A stretch of DNA of 64,000 bases from Pseudomonas nunensis (GTDB lineage Bacteria > Pseudomonadota > Gammaproteobacteria > Pseudomonadales > Pseudomonadaceae): NCBI RefSeq assembly GCF_024296925.1, contig NZ_CP101125.1, forward strand, positions 6,698,501 to 6,762,500, read 5' to 3'. Positions within the stretch are counted from its first letter, which is position 1. Each line of letters starts with the position of its first letter. The notes under the pieces were generated by a model. The model ran no database searches. It was not told where the DNA came from and saw only the letters and a list, made by a program, of their open reading frames with translations. Made by a program: the position numbers and the translations under genes. Of this stretch, positions 17,503 through 28,625 are shown piece by piece.

Positions 17503-17540
17503 AAAAATGCCCCGGATCTCGCGATCCGGGGCATTTTTTG
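17503..17540. terminator. Bidirectional terminator at the end of rhlE
   Basis: AAAAATGCCCCGGATC-TCGC-GATCCGGGGCATTTTTTG is symmetric, with an A-tract on one side and a T-tract on the other. It can end rhlE (minus strand) and read-through from the left. Confidence 0.88.
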
Positions 17541-17554
17541 TTTACTTCAAAAAC

Positions 17555-19438
17555 TCAGCGATTGCGGGTCAGCAAGGCTGGTTTTTCGCCGCGCGGGCGA
17601 CCTGGCAGTTGATCCAGTTGCTCAGGAGTCGGGAACCGATCGGTTTTCGACTCTTTATGGATGATCTTCGGTGCCGGGCCACGCGGGTTCTGCACGGCCG
17701 GTTCCGAACGAGGCTGGTCGTCACGGGCCGGGCGGCGGTTGCGGGACTCTTCGCGACGGGCCTGACCGTCACGTGGAGCGCCGTTGCGTGGGCCGCTGCG
17801 CTTGGCTGGCGGGGTGCCGGTGGTGGCGCCGTCACTGCTGCGTGGACCGCTTTGGCGACCCTGAGGCTTGCCGCCGGTACGTGGAGCACCTGCGCCAGCG
17901 CCAGCTGCCGCACCTTGTGCCGGAGCACCTGGACGACGACCACGACCCTGGGCCGGTTTGGCCTGAGGCACGTAGTCAACGCGGTTACCGAAGTTATCCA
18001 CGTCGTCGTCCAGGAACTCGTCTGGAGCACGATCAGCAGCGGCAGCGCGTGGCGCCGGACGCTGTTGCTCGCGAGCCGGGGTGCCTTCGCGTGGTTTGTG
18101 TTCACGGGCCGGGCGATCGCCACGGCCAGTGGCAGCAGGTTTTTCCTTGCCGCCCTTGTCCTTGCCTTTGTCTTTACGACCGCCGCCACCGCCAGTGCCG
18201 GTCGGACCGTCGCCGCGCGGGCCACGTGGGTTGCGCGGGTTACGCACATCCGGACGCTCGCGGACTTCTGGTTTCTCGGCTTCTACAGCGCTGGAGTCGA
18301 AGCCCATCAGGTTGCCGTCGGCAATCTTCTGCTTGGTCATGCGCTCGATGCTTTTCAGCAGTTTTTCTTCGTCCGGGGCCACCAGCGAGATCGCCTCGCC
18401 CGAGCGACCGGCACGGCCAGTACGGCCGATACGGTGCACGTAGTCTTCATCGACGTTCGGCAGTTCGAAGTTGACCACGTGTGGCAACTGGTCGATGTCG
18501 AGGCCGCGAGCGGCGATGTCGGTGGCGACCAGGATACGCACTTCACCGGCCTTGAAGTCGGCCAGGGCTTTGGTGCGAGCGTTCTGGCTCTTGTTACCGT
18601 GGATGGCAACGGCGCTCAGGCCGTGTTTGTCCAGGTACTCGGCCAGGCGGTTGGCGCCGTGCTTGGTGCGGGTGAAGACCAGAACCTGTTCCCAGGCGCC
18701 GGCGGTAATCAGGTGCGCCAGCAGCGAACGCTTGTGGCTGGCGGCCAGGCGGAACACACGCTGTTCGATACGCTCGACCGTGGTGTTCGGCGGCGTGACT
18801 TCGATGCGTTCCGGATTGTGCAGCAGCTTGCCGGCGAGGTCGGTGATGTCTTTGGAGAACGTCGCCGAGAACAGCAGGTTCTGGCGTTTGTTCGGCAGAC
18901 GGGCGAGGACCTTTTTCACGTCATGGACAAAGCCCATGTCGAGCATGCGGTCGGCTTCGTCCAGCACGAGGATTTCCACGTGGGACAAATCGACGCTGCC
19001 TTGGCCGGCGAGGTCGAGCAGGCGGCCAGGGCAGGCCACCAGCACGTCAACACCGCGGGACATGGCTTGAACTTGTGGGTTCATGCCGACGCCGCCGAAG
19101 ATGCAGGCGCTGACGAACTTCAGGTCACGGGCATAGACCTTGAAGCTCTCGTGTACTTGAGCCGCGAGTTCGCGGGTAGGGGTCAGGACCAGTACGCGCG
19201 GTTGGCGCGGGCCGTGACGCTGGGATTTGTCCGGGTGACCGTTGGGGAACAACCGCTCCAGAATCGGAAGGGCGAAGCCGCCGGTTTTACCAGTACCTGT
19301 CTGAGCCGCGACCATCAGGTCGCGACCTTGCAACACGGCGGGAATGGCCCGCTGTTGCACCGGAGTAGGCTCGGTATAGCCCGCTGCCTCGATGGCGCGG
19401 ACTAAAGCCTCGGAGAGACCGAGGGAAGCAAAGGACAT
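17555..19438 (-). CDS. rhlE: DEAD-box RNA helicase RhlE (RhlE2 type)
   Basis: 627 residues starting [12 protein letters not shown]. All helicase motifs are visible: Q motif near 24-29, AAQTGTGKT (44-52), PTRELAAQ (87-94), [13 protein letters not shown] (158-170), SAT (191-193), and [10 protein letters not shown] (335-344). Residues from about 385 to the end form a long basic, Gly/Arg/Pro/Ala-rich tail, the feature that separates RhlE2 of P. aeruginosa, an RNase E partner, from shorter RhlE1. The gene order next to metF/ahcY supports this. The frame stays open to 19753 but the ATG at 19438 starts the family N-terminus. The 632-residue plus-strand frame here is a shadow. Confidence 0.93.
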   Translation of the reverse strand: MSFASLGLSEALVRAIEAAGYTEPTPVQQRAIPAVLQGRDLMVAAQTGTGKTGGFALPILERLFPNGHPDKSQRHGPRQPRVLVLTPTRELAAQVHESFKVYARDLKFVSACIFGGVGMNPQVQAMSRGVDVLVACPGRLLDLAGQGSVDLSHVEILVLDEADRMLDMGFVHDVKKVLARLPNKRQNLLFSATFSKDITDLAGKLLHNPERIEVTPPNTTVERIEQRVFRLAASHKRSLLAHLITAGAWEQVLVFTRTKHGANRLAEYLDKHGLSAVAIHGNKSQNARTKALADFKAGEVRILVATDIAARGLDIDQLPHVVNFELPNVDEDYVHRIGRTGRAGRSGEAISLVAPDEEKLLKSIERMTKQKIADGNLMGFDSSAVEAEKPEVRERPDVRNPRNPRGPRGDGPTGTGGGGGRKDKGKDKGGKEKPAATGRGDRPAREHKPREGTPAREQQRPAPRAAAADRAPDEFLDDDVDNFGNRVDYVPQAKPAQGRGRRPGAPAQGAAAGAGAGAPRTGGKPQGRQSGPRSSDGATTGTPPAKRSGPRNGAPRDGQARREESRNRRPARDDQPRSEPAVQNPRGPAPKIIHKESKTDRFPTPEQLDQLPGRPRGEKPALLTRNR

Positions 19439-19661
19439 GAGTAATCCTGTTTTAGTTAGGGCTTGGCCCAATGGGAGTCTTGCCTGGCGCGAATGGCGTT
19501 TAAGAGGAACGCAATCCCGTCCGGTCCTGCTGGGTTTCGAAGGCTCGTCTGGAGCGCTCGCGCGGGCTGAAAAGCTGCGCTGTAGCGGGGTCGAGATGCC
19601 TTGAACGATTCCGAGCGTCCGGGCGTGAGCCTGGCGGGAAGGCCGGAGTATAACAGAGCAA

Positions 19662-20477
19662 TCACTGCGCGCCGCTTTCCTGCTGCTCAACGGTTTTCTC
19701 GCGGACGGCGGTGACGCTTGTGGCTTTGATATCGGGGCCCGGACTCGCGCCATAACGGGCGCTCAGCTCCGCATACGCGGGCTCGCGCTTGAAACGCTTG
19801 AGTTCGGCACCGAAACGTTGCACCAGCAAATCCATGCCGGCGTTGCGCCGAACCGCCAGAAATTGGCTCTGGTGGCTGATGATCGTGGGGTTTTCGGTGA
19901 TTTGATCGCGGATCTTCAGCTCATCCAGCAAATGTTGGCCGACCCGGCGATCAGTGATCAGCAGGTCGATCCGTCCGCGCAGCAGTTTGCCGAAGTTGGC
20001 TTCGTGGGTCGGCGCGGGCTCGCGGGTAAACAGGGTCGAGCCGCTGAAGTCCTCGCTATAGAGGTAACCCGGCGAGGTGCCGATGGTCAGGCCTTTCAAA
20101 TCATTGAGGGTGCTGAACGGATGCGGCCGCTCGTTGGCGTAGAACATCACGAACTCGACTTCGGAGAGCGGTTCGCTGGGGTAGAGCAGGGTGGCGTCAC
20201 GCTCGTCGCTGTGGAAAATATCCAGCGCGCCGTCGGCCTGGCCGGTGTCGAGCATCGACAGGCAGCGCTTCCACGGCAGGAACTGCCAATCCACTTCGAT
20301 CCCCAGGCGTTTGAAGACAATGGCCGTGGTTTCGTAGTCCAGGCCCAGGGATTTGCCGTTTTCCTCGTATACGTAGGGTGCCCACGGCTCCGTGACAATG
20401 CGCAATTTCTCGCCCCGAGCGGCAAAGCTCAGGCAAGTGAAAAGAAGCAAGGTCAGGAGCTGTGTGATCAAAGGCAT
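19662..20477 (-). CDS. Periplasmic substrate-binding protein, family 3, orphan
   Basis: 271 residues. The signal peptide is about 1-22, followed by [27 protein letters not shown] (in two parts, about residues 23-49), the usual start of amino-acid-type binding domains. There are no transporter genes beside it. Proteins of this kind either feed distant ABC systems or act as sensors. It resembles the protein at 48003-48740 in plan but not closely in sequence. The C-terminal 20 residues are polar and unlike the rest. Ligand unknown. Confidence 0.78.
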   Translation of the reverse strand: MPLITQLLTLLLFTCLSFAARGEKLRIVTEPWAPYVYEENGKSLGLDYETTAIVFKRLGIEVDWQFLPWKRCLSMLDTGQADGALDIFHSDERDATLLYPSEPLSEVEFVMFYANERPHPFSTLNDLKGLTIGTSPGYLYSEDFSGSTLFTREPAPTHEANFGKLLRGRIDLLITDRRVGQHLLDELKIRDQITENPTIISHQSQFLAVRRNAGMDLLVQRFGAELKRFKREPAYAELSARYGASPGPDIKATSVTAVREKTVEQQESGAQ

Positions 20478-20573
20478 GGCTTGAGATTACGACGAGAAAC
20501 CGTAAAGAGCCAGAAACTGGCCGCAGAAGCTCTACCTCAGTGTGTTGCCGCACAATAAAAGGGCATTGAAAGC

Positions 20574-20658
20574 AAAAGATCGCAGGCTTCGCCAGCTCCT
20601 ACAGGGATTACATAAACCCAATGTAGGAGTTGCCGAAGGCTGCGATCTTTTGATCTTG
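20574..20658. repeat. REP pair, family C short variant
   Basis: AAAAGATCGCAGGCTTCGCCAGCTCCTACA is mirrored by TGTAGGAGTTGCCGAAGGCTGCGATCTTTT (each read in parts). The inner GTCGAGTGAAACGAGG segment of family C is replaced by the shorter TTGCCGAAG / CTTCGCCAG. It lies between the SBP gene and metF. Confidence 0.88.
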
Positions 20659-20670
20659 CTTGTACGACTT

Positions 20671-21516
20671 TTACCGCGGCAACTTCAGGTTATTCCACAC
20701 CGCCAGACTCGGTTCAGCCTGGTTCAACGTGTAGAAGTGCAACCCTGGCGCACCACCTTGCAGCAGGCGTTCGCACATCTCGGTGATGACTTGCTCACCA
20801 AAGCCTTGAATGCTCTGGGTGTCGTCGCCGTAGGCTTCCAGTTGCTTGCGGATCCAGCGCGGGATTTCCGCACCGCAGGCATCGGAGAAACGCGCGAGTT
20901 TGCTGTAGTTGGTGATCGGCATGATCCCCGGCACGATCGGGATGTTCACGCCCATCGCCCGTACACGCTCGACGAAGTAGAAGTAGCTGTCGGCGTTGAA
21001 GAAGTACTGGGTGATTGCACTGTCGGCGCCAGCGTTGGCCTTGCGCACGAAGTTGTTCAGATCGTCTTCGAAATTGCGCGCTTGCGGATGCATTTCCGGG
21101 TAGGCGGCGACTTCGATGTGGAAATGATCGCCGGTTTCTTCACGAATGAATTCAACCAGGTCGTTGGCGTGGCGCAGTTCACCGCTGGCCATGCCCATGC
21201 CCGAAGGCAGGTCACCGCGCAGGGCAACGATGCGGGTAATGCCGGCGGCCTTGTATTGCGTCAGCAGGCCACGCAGGTCGTCCTTGCTGTCGCCCACGCA
21301 AGACAGATGCGGTGCGGCAGGGACTTTGACTTCGCTTTCGAGCTGCAACACGGTGTTGATGGTGCGATCACGGGTCGAACCGCCAGCGCCATAGGTGCAG
21401 GAAAAGAAATCGGGGTTGTAAGTTGCCAACTGACGAGCAGTGGCGAGTAGCTTTTCATGCCCAGCGTCGGTCTTCGTAGGGAAGAACTCGAAGCTGTAGC
21501 GACGGTCTTGGGACAT
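20671..21516 (-). CDS. metF: 5,10-methylenetetrahydrofolate reductase MetF
   Basis: 281 residues starting MSQDRRYSFEFFPTKT, an N-terminus typical of MetF. It reduces methylene-THF to 5-methyl-THF using FAD, giving the methyl group for methionine synthase. Other family motifs are TYGAGGSTRDRT (about residues 46-57) and IVALRGDLP (about 92-100). The frame extends upstream to 21651 only through a REP pair. It lies downstream of ahcY in the same direction (160-bp gap with a REP pair), so it is probably under the same riboswitch-controlled promoter. Confidence 0.96.
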   Translation of the reverse strand: MSQDRRYSFEFFPTKTDAGHEKLLATARQLATYNPDFFSCTYGAGGSTRDRTINTVLQLESEVKVPAAPHLSCVGDSKDDLRGLLTQYKAAGITRIVALRGDLPSGMGMASGELRHANDLVEFIREETGDHFHIEVAAYPEMHPQARNFEDDLNNFVRKANAGADSAITQYFFNADSYFYFVERVRAMGVNIPIVPGIMPITNYSKLARFSDACGAEIPRWIRKQLEAYGDDTQSIQGFGEQVITEMCERLLQGGAPGLHFYTLNQAEPSLAVWNNLKLPR

Positions 21517-21562
21517 GGTCATATCCTTGGAAACGCTTAAGCCAGAGGCTTGCTCATCCCAA

Positions 21563-21652
21563 TGTGGGAGCGGGCTTGCTCGCGAATGCGGTGGGTCAGA
21601 CGACATTAATGTTGAATGATGAACCGCCTTCGCGAGCAAGCCCGCTCCCACA
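21563..21652. repeat. REP pair, family A, TGTGGG-first, 90 bp, inside the ahcY-metF operon
   Basis: Arms at 21563-21586 and 21629-21652, with the conserved CGACATTAATGTTG spacer core. A hairpin between two co-transcribed genes could set the ratio of their messages. Confidence 0.92.
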
Positions 21653-21675
21653 AGGGAGAGCAGGCTGCAGGTCGA

Positions 21676-23238
<1,563 letters not shown>

Positions 23239-23260
23239 TTACCGTTCTGAAACGGTGGCG

Positions 23261-23289
23261 ATTATAGCGGGCTATTCTTATCTTCCAAA
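23261..23289 (-). promoter_or_regulatory. Probable sigma-70 promoter of ahcY
   Basis: On the minus strand a perfect TATAAT (23261-23266) is preceded by TTGGAA at 16 bases. Transcription would start near 23254, about 40 bases before the SAH aptamer. Confidence 0.65.
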
Positions 23290-23408
23290 GCCTTTCTGCA
23301 GGTCAATGTCTGAACGGTAATCGAACCCATAGTCGATGCCTGATAGAGCTCTAGGTCGGGCTCTGCCATGATGGCGCCCATCATTCGGCAAGACGCTCAG
23401 GAGTGAAT

Positions 23409-23813
23409 ATGAATTTCCACACACGCAAATGGGTAAAACCCGAAGACCTCAACCCCAACGGCACGTTGTTCGGCGGCAGCCTGTTGCGCTGGATCGACGA
23501 AGAAGCGGCGATCTACGCCATCGTCCAGTTGGGCAACCAGCGCGTGGTCACCAAGTACATTTCCGAAATCAACTTCGTCAGCGCCTCGCGCCAGGGCGAC
23601 ATCATCGAGCTGGGCATCACCGCCACCGAGTTCGGCCGCACCTCGATCACCCTGACGTGCGAAGTGCGCAACAAGATCACGCGCAAAAGCATCCTCACGG
23701 TAGAGCGCATGGTCTTCGTCAACCTGGGCGAAGACGGTTTGCCGGCGCCGCACGGGCGGACCGAGATCCTGTACGTCAAAGACCAGTTCAAGGATGAAGT
23801 CGTCAGCGATTGA
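23409..23813 (+). CDS. Acyl-CoA thioesterase, hotdog fold (YciA-like)
   Basis: 134 residues. The hotdog signature is NPNGTLFGGSLLRWIDEEAAIYA (in two parts, about residues 15-37), where the Asp and the following Glu are the usual catalytic region, then the long strand ISEINFVSASRQGDIIELG. It hydrolyses acyl-CoA; the chain preference cannot be read. The frame also has a GTG at 23403, but the ATG at 23409 sits seven bases after CAGGAG, so it was chosen. The upstream gap is shared with the divergent ahcY leader. Confidence 0.88.
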   Translation: MNFHTRKWVKPEDLNPNGTLFGGSLLRWIDEEAAIYAIVQLGNQRVVTKYISEINFVSASRQGDIIELGITATEFGRTSITLTCEVRNKITRKSILTVERMVFVNLGEDGLPAPHGRTEILYVKDQFKDEVVSD

Positions 23814-23822
23814 TGCGAGCCC

Positions 23823-23910
23823 TGTAGGAGCGAAGCTTGCTCGCGAAGGCGTCCTTTGCGTCACCACCAAAACCGAGGTGGACCCTTCGCGGGCAAGCCT
23901 CGCTCCTACA
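23823..23910. repeat. REP pair, family B, TGTAGG-first, 88 bp
   Basis: Arms at 23823-23847 and 23886-23910. The left arm carries the variant GAAGCTTGCTCG where the right reads GAGGCTTGCCCG, so the pair has mismatches. Confidence 0.88.
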
Positions 23911-23994
23911 GAGCAGGTTTCGTCGGCGGTCCAGTGAACAGCTCCGAACCCCGCGTGTCGTACGTACATGACACGCCACCGGTTCCGGAGCTCC

Positions 23995-24876
23995 ATGGAC
24001 ACTCAAAAAGACGGCAAGACCCCGAACCTCTCGGCTGAAGAACAGCACGACGTCGAAAAGAACCAGCCGCCCCGTGCGGCGGTGCTGCATGAAATCATCC
24101 GCACCCAGGGTGATCAGGAACTCGAGCGCAGCGTCGCCGCCCTCTGGTGGTCGGCCCTCGCAGCGGGCCTGACCATGGGCCTGTCGCTGATGGCCATGGG
24201 GTTGCTCAACTCGCGTCTGCCGGACGGTGAAGGCTTCAAGGTCATCGCCAGTTTCGGCTACTGCGCGGGTTTCCTCGCGGTGATCCTGGCGCGCCAGCAA
24301 CTGTTCACCGAAAACACCCTGACCGCCGTGCTGCCGGTCATGACCAAGCCCACGCTGAATAATTTCGGTCGGTTGATCCGCCTGTGGGGCGTCGTGCTGT
24401 TTGGCAACCTGTGCGGCACGTTGCTGGTGGCCTACGTGATGCTGCACCTGCCGATCTTCGATACCAAGACCGACCTGGCCTTCCTCGATATCGGGCGCAA
24501 GATCATGGAAAACAGCGCCAGCCAGATGTTCGCCAAAGGCATCATCTCCGGCTGGATGATCGCCACCATGGTCTGGATGATTCCGTCCATGGAGAGCGCC
24601 AAGATGTGGATCATCATCCTCATCACCTACCTGATGGCGCTGGGGGATTTCACCCACATCGTGGTCGGTTCGGCCGAGGTGTCATATCTGGTGTTTGCCG
24701 GCGAGCTGCCGTGGAAGGACTTCTGGCTGGTATTCGCCGGGCCGACGCTGGCGGGCAACATCATCGGCGGCAGCTGCATCTTTGCGCTGATCAGTCATGC
24801 GCAGATCCGCAGCGAAAGCGGGCCGCCGAAGCTGGGCACGGATCAGCAGGCCGATCCGCGCAAGCTCAAGAAGTAA
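23995..24876 (+). CDS. Formate/nitrite-type transporter (YfdC-like)
   Basis: 293 residues. A charged cytoplasmic N-terminus of about 45 residues is followed by six membrane segments of the FNT fold. Glycine/serine-rich helices and FGYCAGFLAVILARQQLFTENTL (in two parts, about 80-102) and GNIIGGSCIFALI (near 258-270) are typical of the YfdC branch rather than FocA or NirC. The ATG at 23995 follows GGAG at good spacing; an upstream ATG at 23968 lacks one. Its stop abuts the convergent antiporter stop without a base between. Substrate unknown. Confidence 0.85.
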   Translation: MDTQKDGKTPNLSAEEQHDVEKNQPPRAAVLHEIIRTQGDQELERSVAALWWSALAAGLTMGLSLMAMGLLNSRLPDGEGFKVIASFGYCAGFLAVILARQQLFTENTLTAVLPVMTKPTLNNFGRLIRLWGVVLFGNLCGTLLVAYVMLHLPIFDTKTDLAFLDIGRKIMENSASQMFAKGIISGWMIATMVWMIPSMESAKMWIIILITYLMALGDFTHIVVGSAEVSYLVFAGELPWKDFWLVFAGPTLAGNIIGGSCIFALISHAQIRSESGPPKLGTDQQADPRKLKK

Positions 24877-26142
24877 TCAGTGATGCTCGGCCTGTGCCGT
24901 TGGCGCAGGCTCATCCTTGGTCACGTGCTTGACCAGTTTGCCGATGCTTAAACCCTGCAACAGGATCGACGACAACACCACGATGTAGGTGATGCTCAAG
25001 ATCAGATCGCGCTCCGGGCCCAGCGGCAACGCCAGGGCCAGCGCCACCGAAACTCCGCCGCGCAAACCACCCCACGTCAGAATCCGGATCGTCCCGCGCG
25101 GAACCGTGCGCCAGCGCCGTAGGAGCAGAATGGCCGGGGCCACTGTCAGCAGGCGCGACAGCAGAATGGCCAGCGCCAGCAAGCTTGCGGCCAGCACGTG
25201 CAGCCAGTTGAACGGCAGCAGCAACAGCTCCATGCCGATCAGCGCGAACAGCAGAGCATTGAGCATGTCATCGAGCAATTCCCAGAAACCGTCCAGGTAC
25301 TTTCGGGTCATGTCGTTCATTGCCAGGTTGCGCCCCAGGTTGCCGATGATCAGGCCGGCAACCACCATCGCGATCGGTGCGGAAACGTGCAGCTCAGAGG
25401 CCATGGCCGAACCGCCGATCACCAACGCCAGGGTCAGCATCACCTCGATCTGATGCTGCTCGATGCTCTTGATCATCAGGTACACCAGGTAACCGATCAG
25501 CCCGCCAAACAGCACACCACCAATTGCCTCGTGGACGAACAGCATGGCCGTGGCGCCGACAGTCGGGGTTTCACCCAGTTGCGCGATGCCGAGCAACACG
25601 GTGAACACCACCACCGCCGTGCCGTCATTGAACAGCGACTCGCCGACGATCGTGGTTTTCAGCGGCTTGGACGCGTTGGCGGTCCGCAGCACGCCGAGTA
25701 CCGCGATCGGGTCAGTAGGGGAAATCAGCGCGCCGAACAGCAGGCAATAGAGGAAGCTCACGTGCCAGCCGAACAGGGCAAAAATGTAATAGGCGAGGCT
25801 GCCGATCACTGCGGTGGCGATCAATACGCCGAACGTCGCCAGCAGACCGATGGGCCAGCGGTAACTGCGCAGGTCGTTCAAGTTGACGTGCAGCGCGCCG
25901 GCGAACAGCAGGAACGACAGCATCCAGTTCATCAGCAGATCACCGAAGTCGATCTGGCCGATCAGTTGCTGCACGCGTTCTTCGAGACCGGGATAGCCGA
26001 TGAAGCTCAGTCCTTGCAGCAGCAGGGAAAACATCAGCGCGGTGACCATCACGCCGATGGTCGGGGGCAGGCCGATGAAACGGAAATTCACGTAGGTGAG
26101 GAGGGAGGTGAGGCAGATAAACGCAGCGACAAGCTCAAGCAT
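24877..26142 (-). CDS. Na+/H+ antiporter, CPA1 (NhaP) family
   Basis: 421 residues with about 12 membrane segments. The transport-site motifs are ALISPTDPIAVLGVL (about residues 139-153) and GESLFNDGTAVVVFTVLLG (about 166-184), the latter containing the ND pair of electroneutral CPA1 antiporters. The C-terminus is short, without regulatory RCK or CNMP domains. It exports Na+ (or K+) for protons. The stop codon TCA starts directly after the TAA of the FNT gene. Confidence 0.9.
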   Translation of the reverse strand: MLELVAAFICLTSLLTYVNFRFIGLPPTIGVMVTALMFSLLLQGLSFIGYPGLEERVQQLIGQIDFGDLLMNWMLSFLLFAGALHVNLNDLRSYRWPIGLLATFGVLIATAVIGSLAYYIFALFGWHVSFLYCLLFGALISPTDPIAVLGVLRTANASKPLKTTIVGESLFNDGTAVVVFTVLLGIAQLGETPTVGATAMLFVHEAIGGVLFGGLIGYLVYLMIKSIEQHQIEVMLTLALVIGGSAMASELHVSAPIAMVVAGLIIGNLGRNLAMNDMTRKYLDGFWELLDDMLNALLFALIGMELLLLPFNWLHVLAASLLALAILLSRLLTVAPAILLLRRWRTVPRGTIRILTWGGLRGGVSVALALALPLGPERDLILSITYIVVLSSILLQGLSIGKLVKHVTKDEPAPTAQAEHH

Positions 26143-26204
26143 CCGGGGTCCTTTGGATGAGGGGTGAGAAATGGGGGTTGAGGCAATTGGGCCGAGTTGG
26201 ATTC

Positions 26205-26272
26205 TTCGCGGGCAAGCCTCGCTCCTACAGGGGATTGTGTAAATCCTGTAGGAGCGAGGCTTGCCCGAGAAA
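26205..26272. repeat. REP pair, family B, TTCGCG-first, 68 bp
   Basis: Arms at 26205-26229 and 26248-26272. The right arm has one change (GCCCGAGAA for GCCCGCGAA). It lies between the MFS and antiporter genes. Confidence 0.9.
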
Positions 26273-26297
26273 GCAATCTCAGAAGCAACTCAATGAT

Positions 26298-27467
26298 TCA
26301 GCCGGACACATTGACCGCAGTTGCGCCACGACGTTGCAGGTAGATATAGAAAAGCGCCGTGAGCACCGTCAGGCCACTGACCAGCGCACCGGTCCAAGGC
26401 AAGTCGGCCAGATCCGCGCCGCTGGCAACCACCAGCCCGCCAATCCACGCGCCGGCGGCATTGCCGAGATTGAATGCACTCTGGTTCAACGTCGAACCCA
26501 GATTCGGCGCTTCATGCGCCTGATCGATGATCAGCAGTTGCAGGATCGGGCACAGGGCAAACGCAAAGATCCCCCACAACACCAGCGTAATCGCCGCCGG
26601 AATCACCGAATGGCTGGTCTGGCTGAACGCCGCCAGCACTACCATGACCGCCAGCGCCATGCCCACTAGCGAAGGCAGCAAGCGACTGTCTGCCAGCCGA
26701 CCGCCAAGCATGCTGCCTGCCGTAAGGCCGACGCCGAACAACAGCAACATGATGGTCACGCCATGCGGACTAACACCGGTGATGTCTTGCAGGATCGGCG
26801 CGATATACGTGAACACGCTGAACAGACTGGTGGACGCCAGCACGCTCATCCCCAGGGCCAACAACACATTGACCTTGCCCAGCACCTTGAACTCACTGGC
26901 CAGGTTGGCCTTGTCCATGGCGATGTCCTTCGGCAGCCAGACCCACTGGGCAATGGCCGCGATCACACCAATCACCGAAACGGCCCAGAACGTTGAGCGC
27001 CAACCGGCGTACTGCCCAAGCGCGGTGCCCAGTGGCACGCCGAGCACATTCGCCAGGGTCAGGCCGGTGAACATCATGGCAATCGCCTGGGCGCGTTTGT
27101 TTGGAGCGACCAAACCTGCCGCGACCACCGAGCCGATGCCGAAGAACGCGCCGTGGCACAGCGCGGTGACCACCCGGGCGGCCATCAGCGTCGCGTAATT
27201 CGGCGCCAGTGCACACAGTATGTTGCCGAGGATAAACATCAACGTCATCCCCAATAGCGTGGCTTTGCGTGGCATGTTGGCGGTGCCGATCGCCAGGATC
27301 GGCGCGCCGAACACTACGCCCAGGGCGTAGCCGGTGATCAGCAGGCCGGCGTGGGGAATGCTCACGGCGAGGTCGCGGGCGACATCGGGCAGTAAGCCCA
27401 TGATGACGAATTCAGTGGTGCCGATGCCGAACGCGGCAACAGCGAGGGCAAGCAAGGCGAGTGGCAT
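26298..27467 (-). CDS. MFS transporter, AraJ/DHA1 type
   Basis: 389 residues starting MPLALLALAVAAFGIGTTEFVIMGLLPDVA (in two parts), a start that is characteristic of the AraJ/YdhP/NepI group of drug:H+ antiporters. It shows 12 membrane segments, with the GxxxG-rich fifth helix ANVLGVPLGTALGQYAGWRSTF (in two parts) near residues 136-157. The frame continues to 27521, but the ATG at 27467 gives the family N-terminus. Substrate unknown; sugars, purines and drugs are known for relatives. Confidence 0.85.
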   Translation of the reverse strand: MPLALLALAVAAFGIGTTEFVIMGLLPDVARDLAVSIPHAGLLITGYALGVVFGAPILAIGTANMPRKATLLGMTLMFILGNILCALAPNYATLMAARVVTALCHGAFFGIGSVVAAGLVAPNKRAQAIAMMFTGLTLANVLGVPLGTALGQYAGWRSTFWAVSVIGVIAAIAQWVWLPKDIAMDKANLASEFKVLGKVNVLLALGMSVLASTSLFSVFTYIAPILQDITGVSPHGVTIMLLLFGVGLTAGSMLGGRLADSRLLPSLVGMALAVMVVLAAFSQTSHSVIPAAITLVLWGIFAFALCPILQLLIIDQAHEAPNLGSTLNQSAFNLGNAAGAWIGGLVVASGADLADLPWTGALVSGLTVLTALFYIYLQRRGATAVNVSG

Positions 27468-27652
27468 GCGCAAGGTCTCTGTCGGTAGTCTTGACGCTCT
27501 GATCAGGCATACGCAGGCCAACGACCGTTCTCGAGGAGGACGGGCGGGGGCAGAAATTATTGGAATTAGTCTGTGCGCAACTGAGTGCGGCGTGCTCGCT
27601 TGCAGTATAAACAGCTGCGGACATATGGCGAATCAATTATCTGCCCCGCTTC

Positions 27653-27721
27653 TGGTGGGAGCACGGCTTGCCGGCGAAGGCGTTCTTGAGATTGCTTTCG
27701 CGGGCAAGCCTCGCTCCTACA
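27653..27721. repeat. Degenerate REP pair, family B, 69 bp
   Basis: The right arm (27696-27721) is a good family B copy. The left partner (TGGTGGGAGCACGGCTTGCCGGCG at 27653-27677, read in two parts) has several changes and appears decayed. It lies just upstream of the DMT gene. Confidence 0.7.
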
Positions 27722-27751
27722 GGGCGGAGGGGACAAAATAAGGAGTGGGCC

Positions 27752-28585
27752 GTGCTTGCAACAGCACTGGTGTTGGTAGCTGCGCTGTTGCATGCGGCGT
27801 GGAATACCCTGATCAAATTCAGCGCCGAGCGGTTGCTGGTGGTGGCTTGCATGGACAGCGTGGCGATGTTGTTTGTCGCGGTGATGCTGCCGTTCGTGAA
27901 CCTGCCGCCCATGGATATATGGCCATGGATTCTGGCGTCGGCGGCGTTCGAGTTGCTGTATCGCTACCTGTTGATCCAGGCCTATCGGGTCGGTGACTTG
28001 GGGCTGGTCTATCCGTTGATGCGTGGGTTGTCGCCACTGGTGGTGCTGGCGCTGACGCTGATCTTCGCCGGGGAAGTGCTGACGCATCAGCAGATCTTCG
28101 GCATTTTGCTGATCCCGTTCGGCATGCTGTGCCTGCTGTGGCAGGGCGGTGGCGGTGCACGTTTGCCGTGGTCGATGCTGCCGGTGGTGGCGCTGATCGG
28201 CCTGTGCATCGGCTGCTACACCTTCATCGATGGCCAGGCCTTGCGGCGCTGGTCTCATCCGCTGGATTACCTGGTCTGGGTCACGTTGCTCAGTGCCTGG
28301 CCGTTCCCGTTGCTGGCGCTGGTGCGCAAACGACCGGCGTTCATGCTGTTCTGGCGTGAGCAGTGGCGACTGGGGCTGGCGGTCGGGTTTTGCGTGTTGT
28401 TCAGCTACGCTCTGGTGCTATGGGCCATGCAGCTGGGCTCGATTGCCGAAGCGGCGGCGCTGCGCGAGATCAGCGTGATCCTGGTGGTGTTGTTCGGCAT
28501 GCGCTACTTGAAAGAACCTTTCGGCCGGCCACGGCTCTTAGCCTGTGGGCTGGTGCTGATCGGCATGCTGGTGATGAAGTTTTGA
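27752..28585 (+). CDS. DMT-superfamily transporter (EamA family)
   Basis: 277 residues from a GTG start, with ten membrane segments in two EamA repeats. It starts VLATALVLVAALLHAAWNTLIKFS; the motifs GLVYPLMRGLSPLVVLALTLIF (about residues 85-106) and LREISVILVVLFGMRYLKEPF (about 237-257) mark the two halves. AAGGAG (27740-27745) sits six bases before the GTG, which settles the start; the frame from 27668 runs back into a REP. It exports or imports a small metabolite that cannot be named. Confidence 0.85.
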   Translation: MLATALVLVAALLHAAWNTLIKFSAERLLVVACMDSVAMLFVAVMLPFVNLPPMDIWPWILASAAFELLYRYLLIQAYRVGDLGLVYPLMRGLSPLVVLALTLIFAGEVLTHQQIFGILLIPFGMLCLLWQGGGGARLPWSMLPVVALIGLCIGCYTFIDGQALRRWSHPLDYLVWVTLLSAWPFPLLALVRKRPAFMLFWREQWRLGLAVGFCVLFSYALVLWAMQLGSIAEAAALREISVILVVLFGMRYLKEPFGRPRLLACGLVLIGMLVMKF

Positions 28586-28625
28586 CTGGCCCCCGAATTT
28601 TTTAAATTGAAGAAGGGACTGCTTT

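Noticed and set aside
17507..19405. 632-codon forward frame over rhlE
   Set aside because: Shadow of the helicase; the long reverse-complement frame is a by-product of third-position GC bias.
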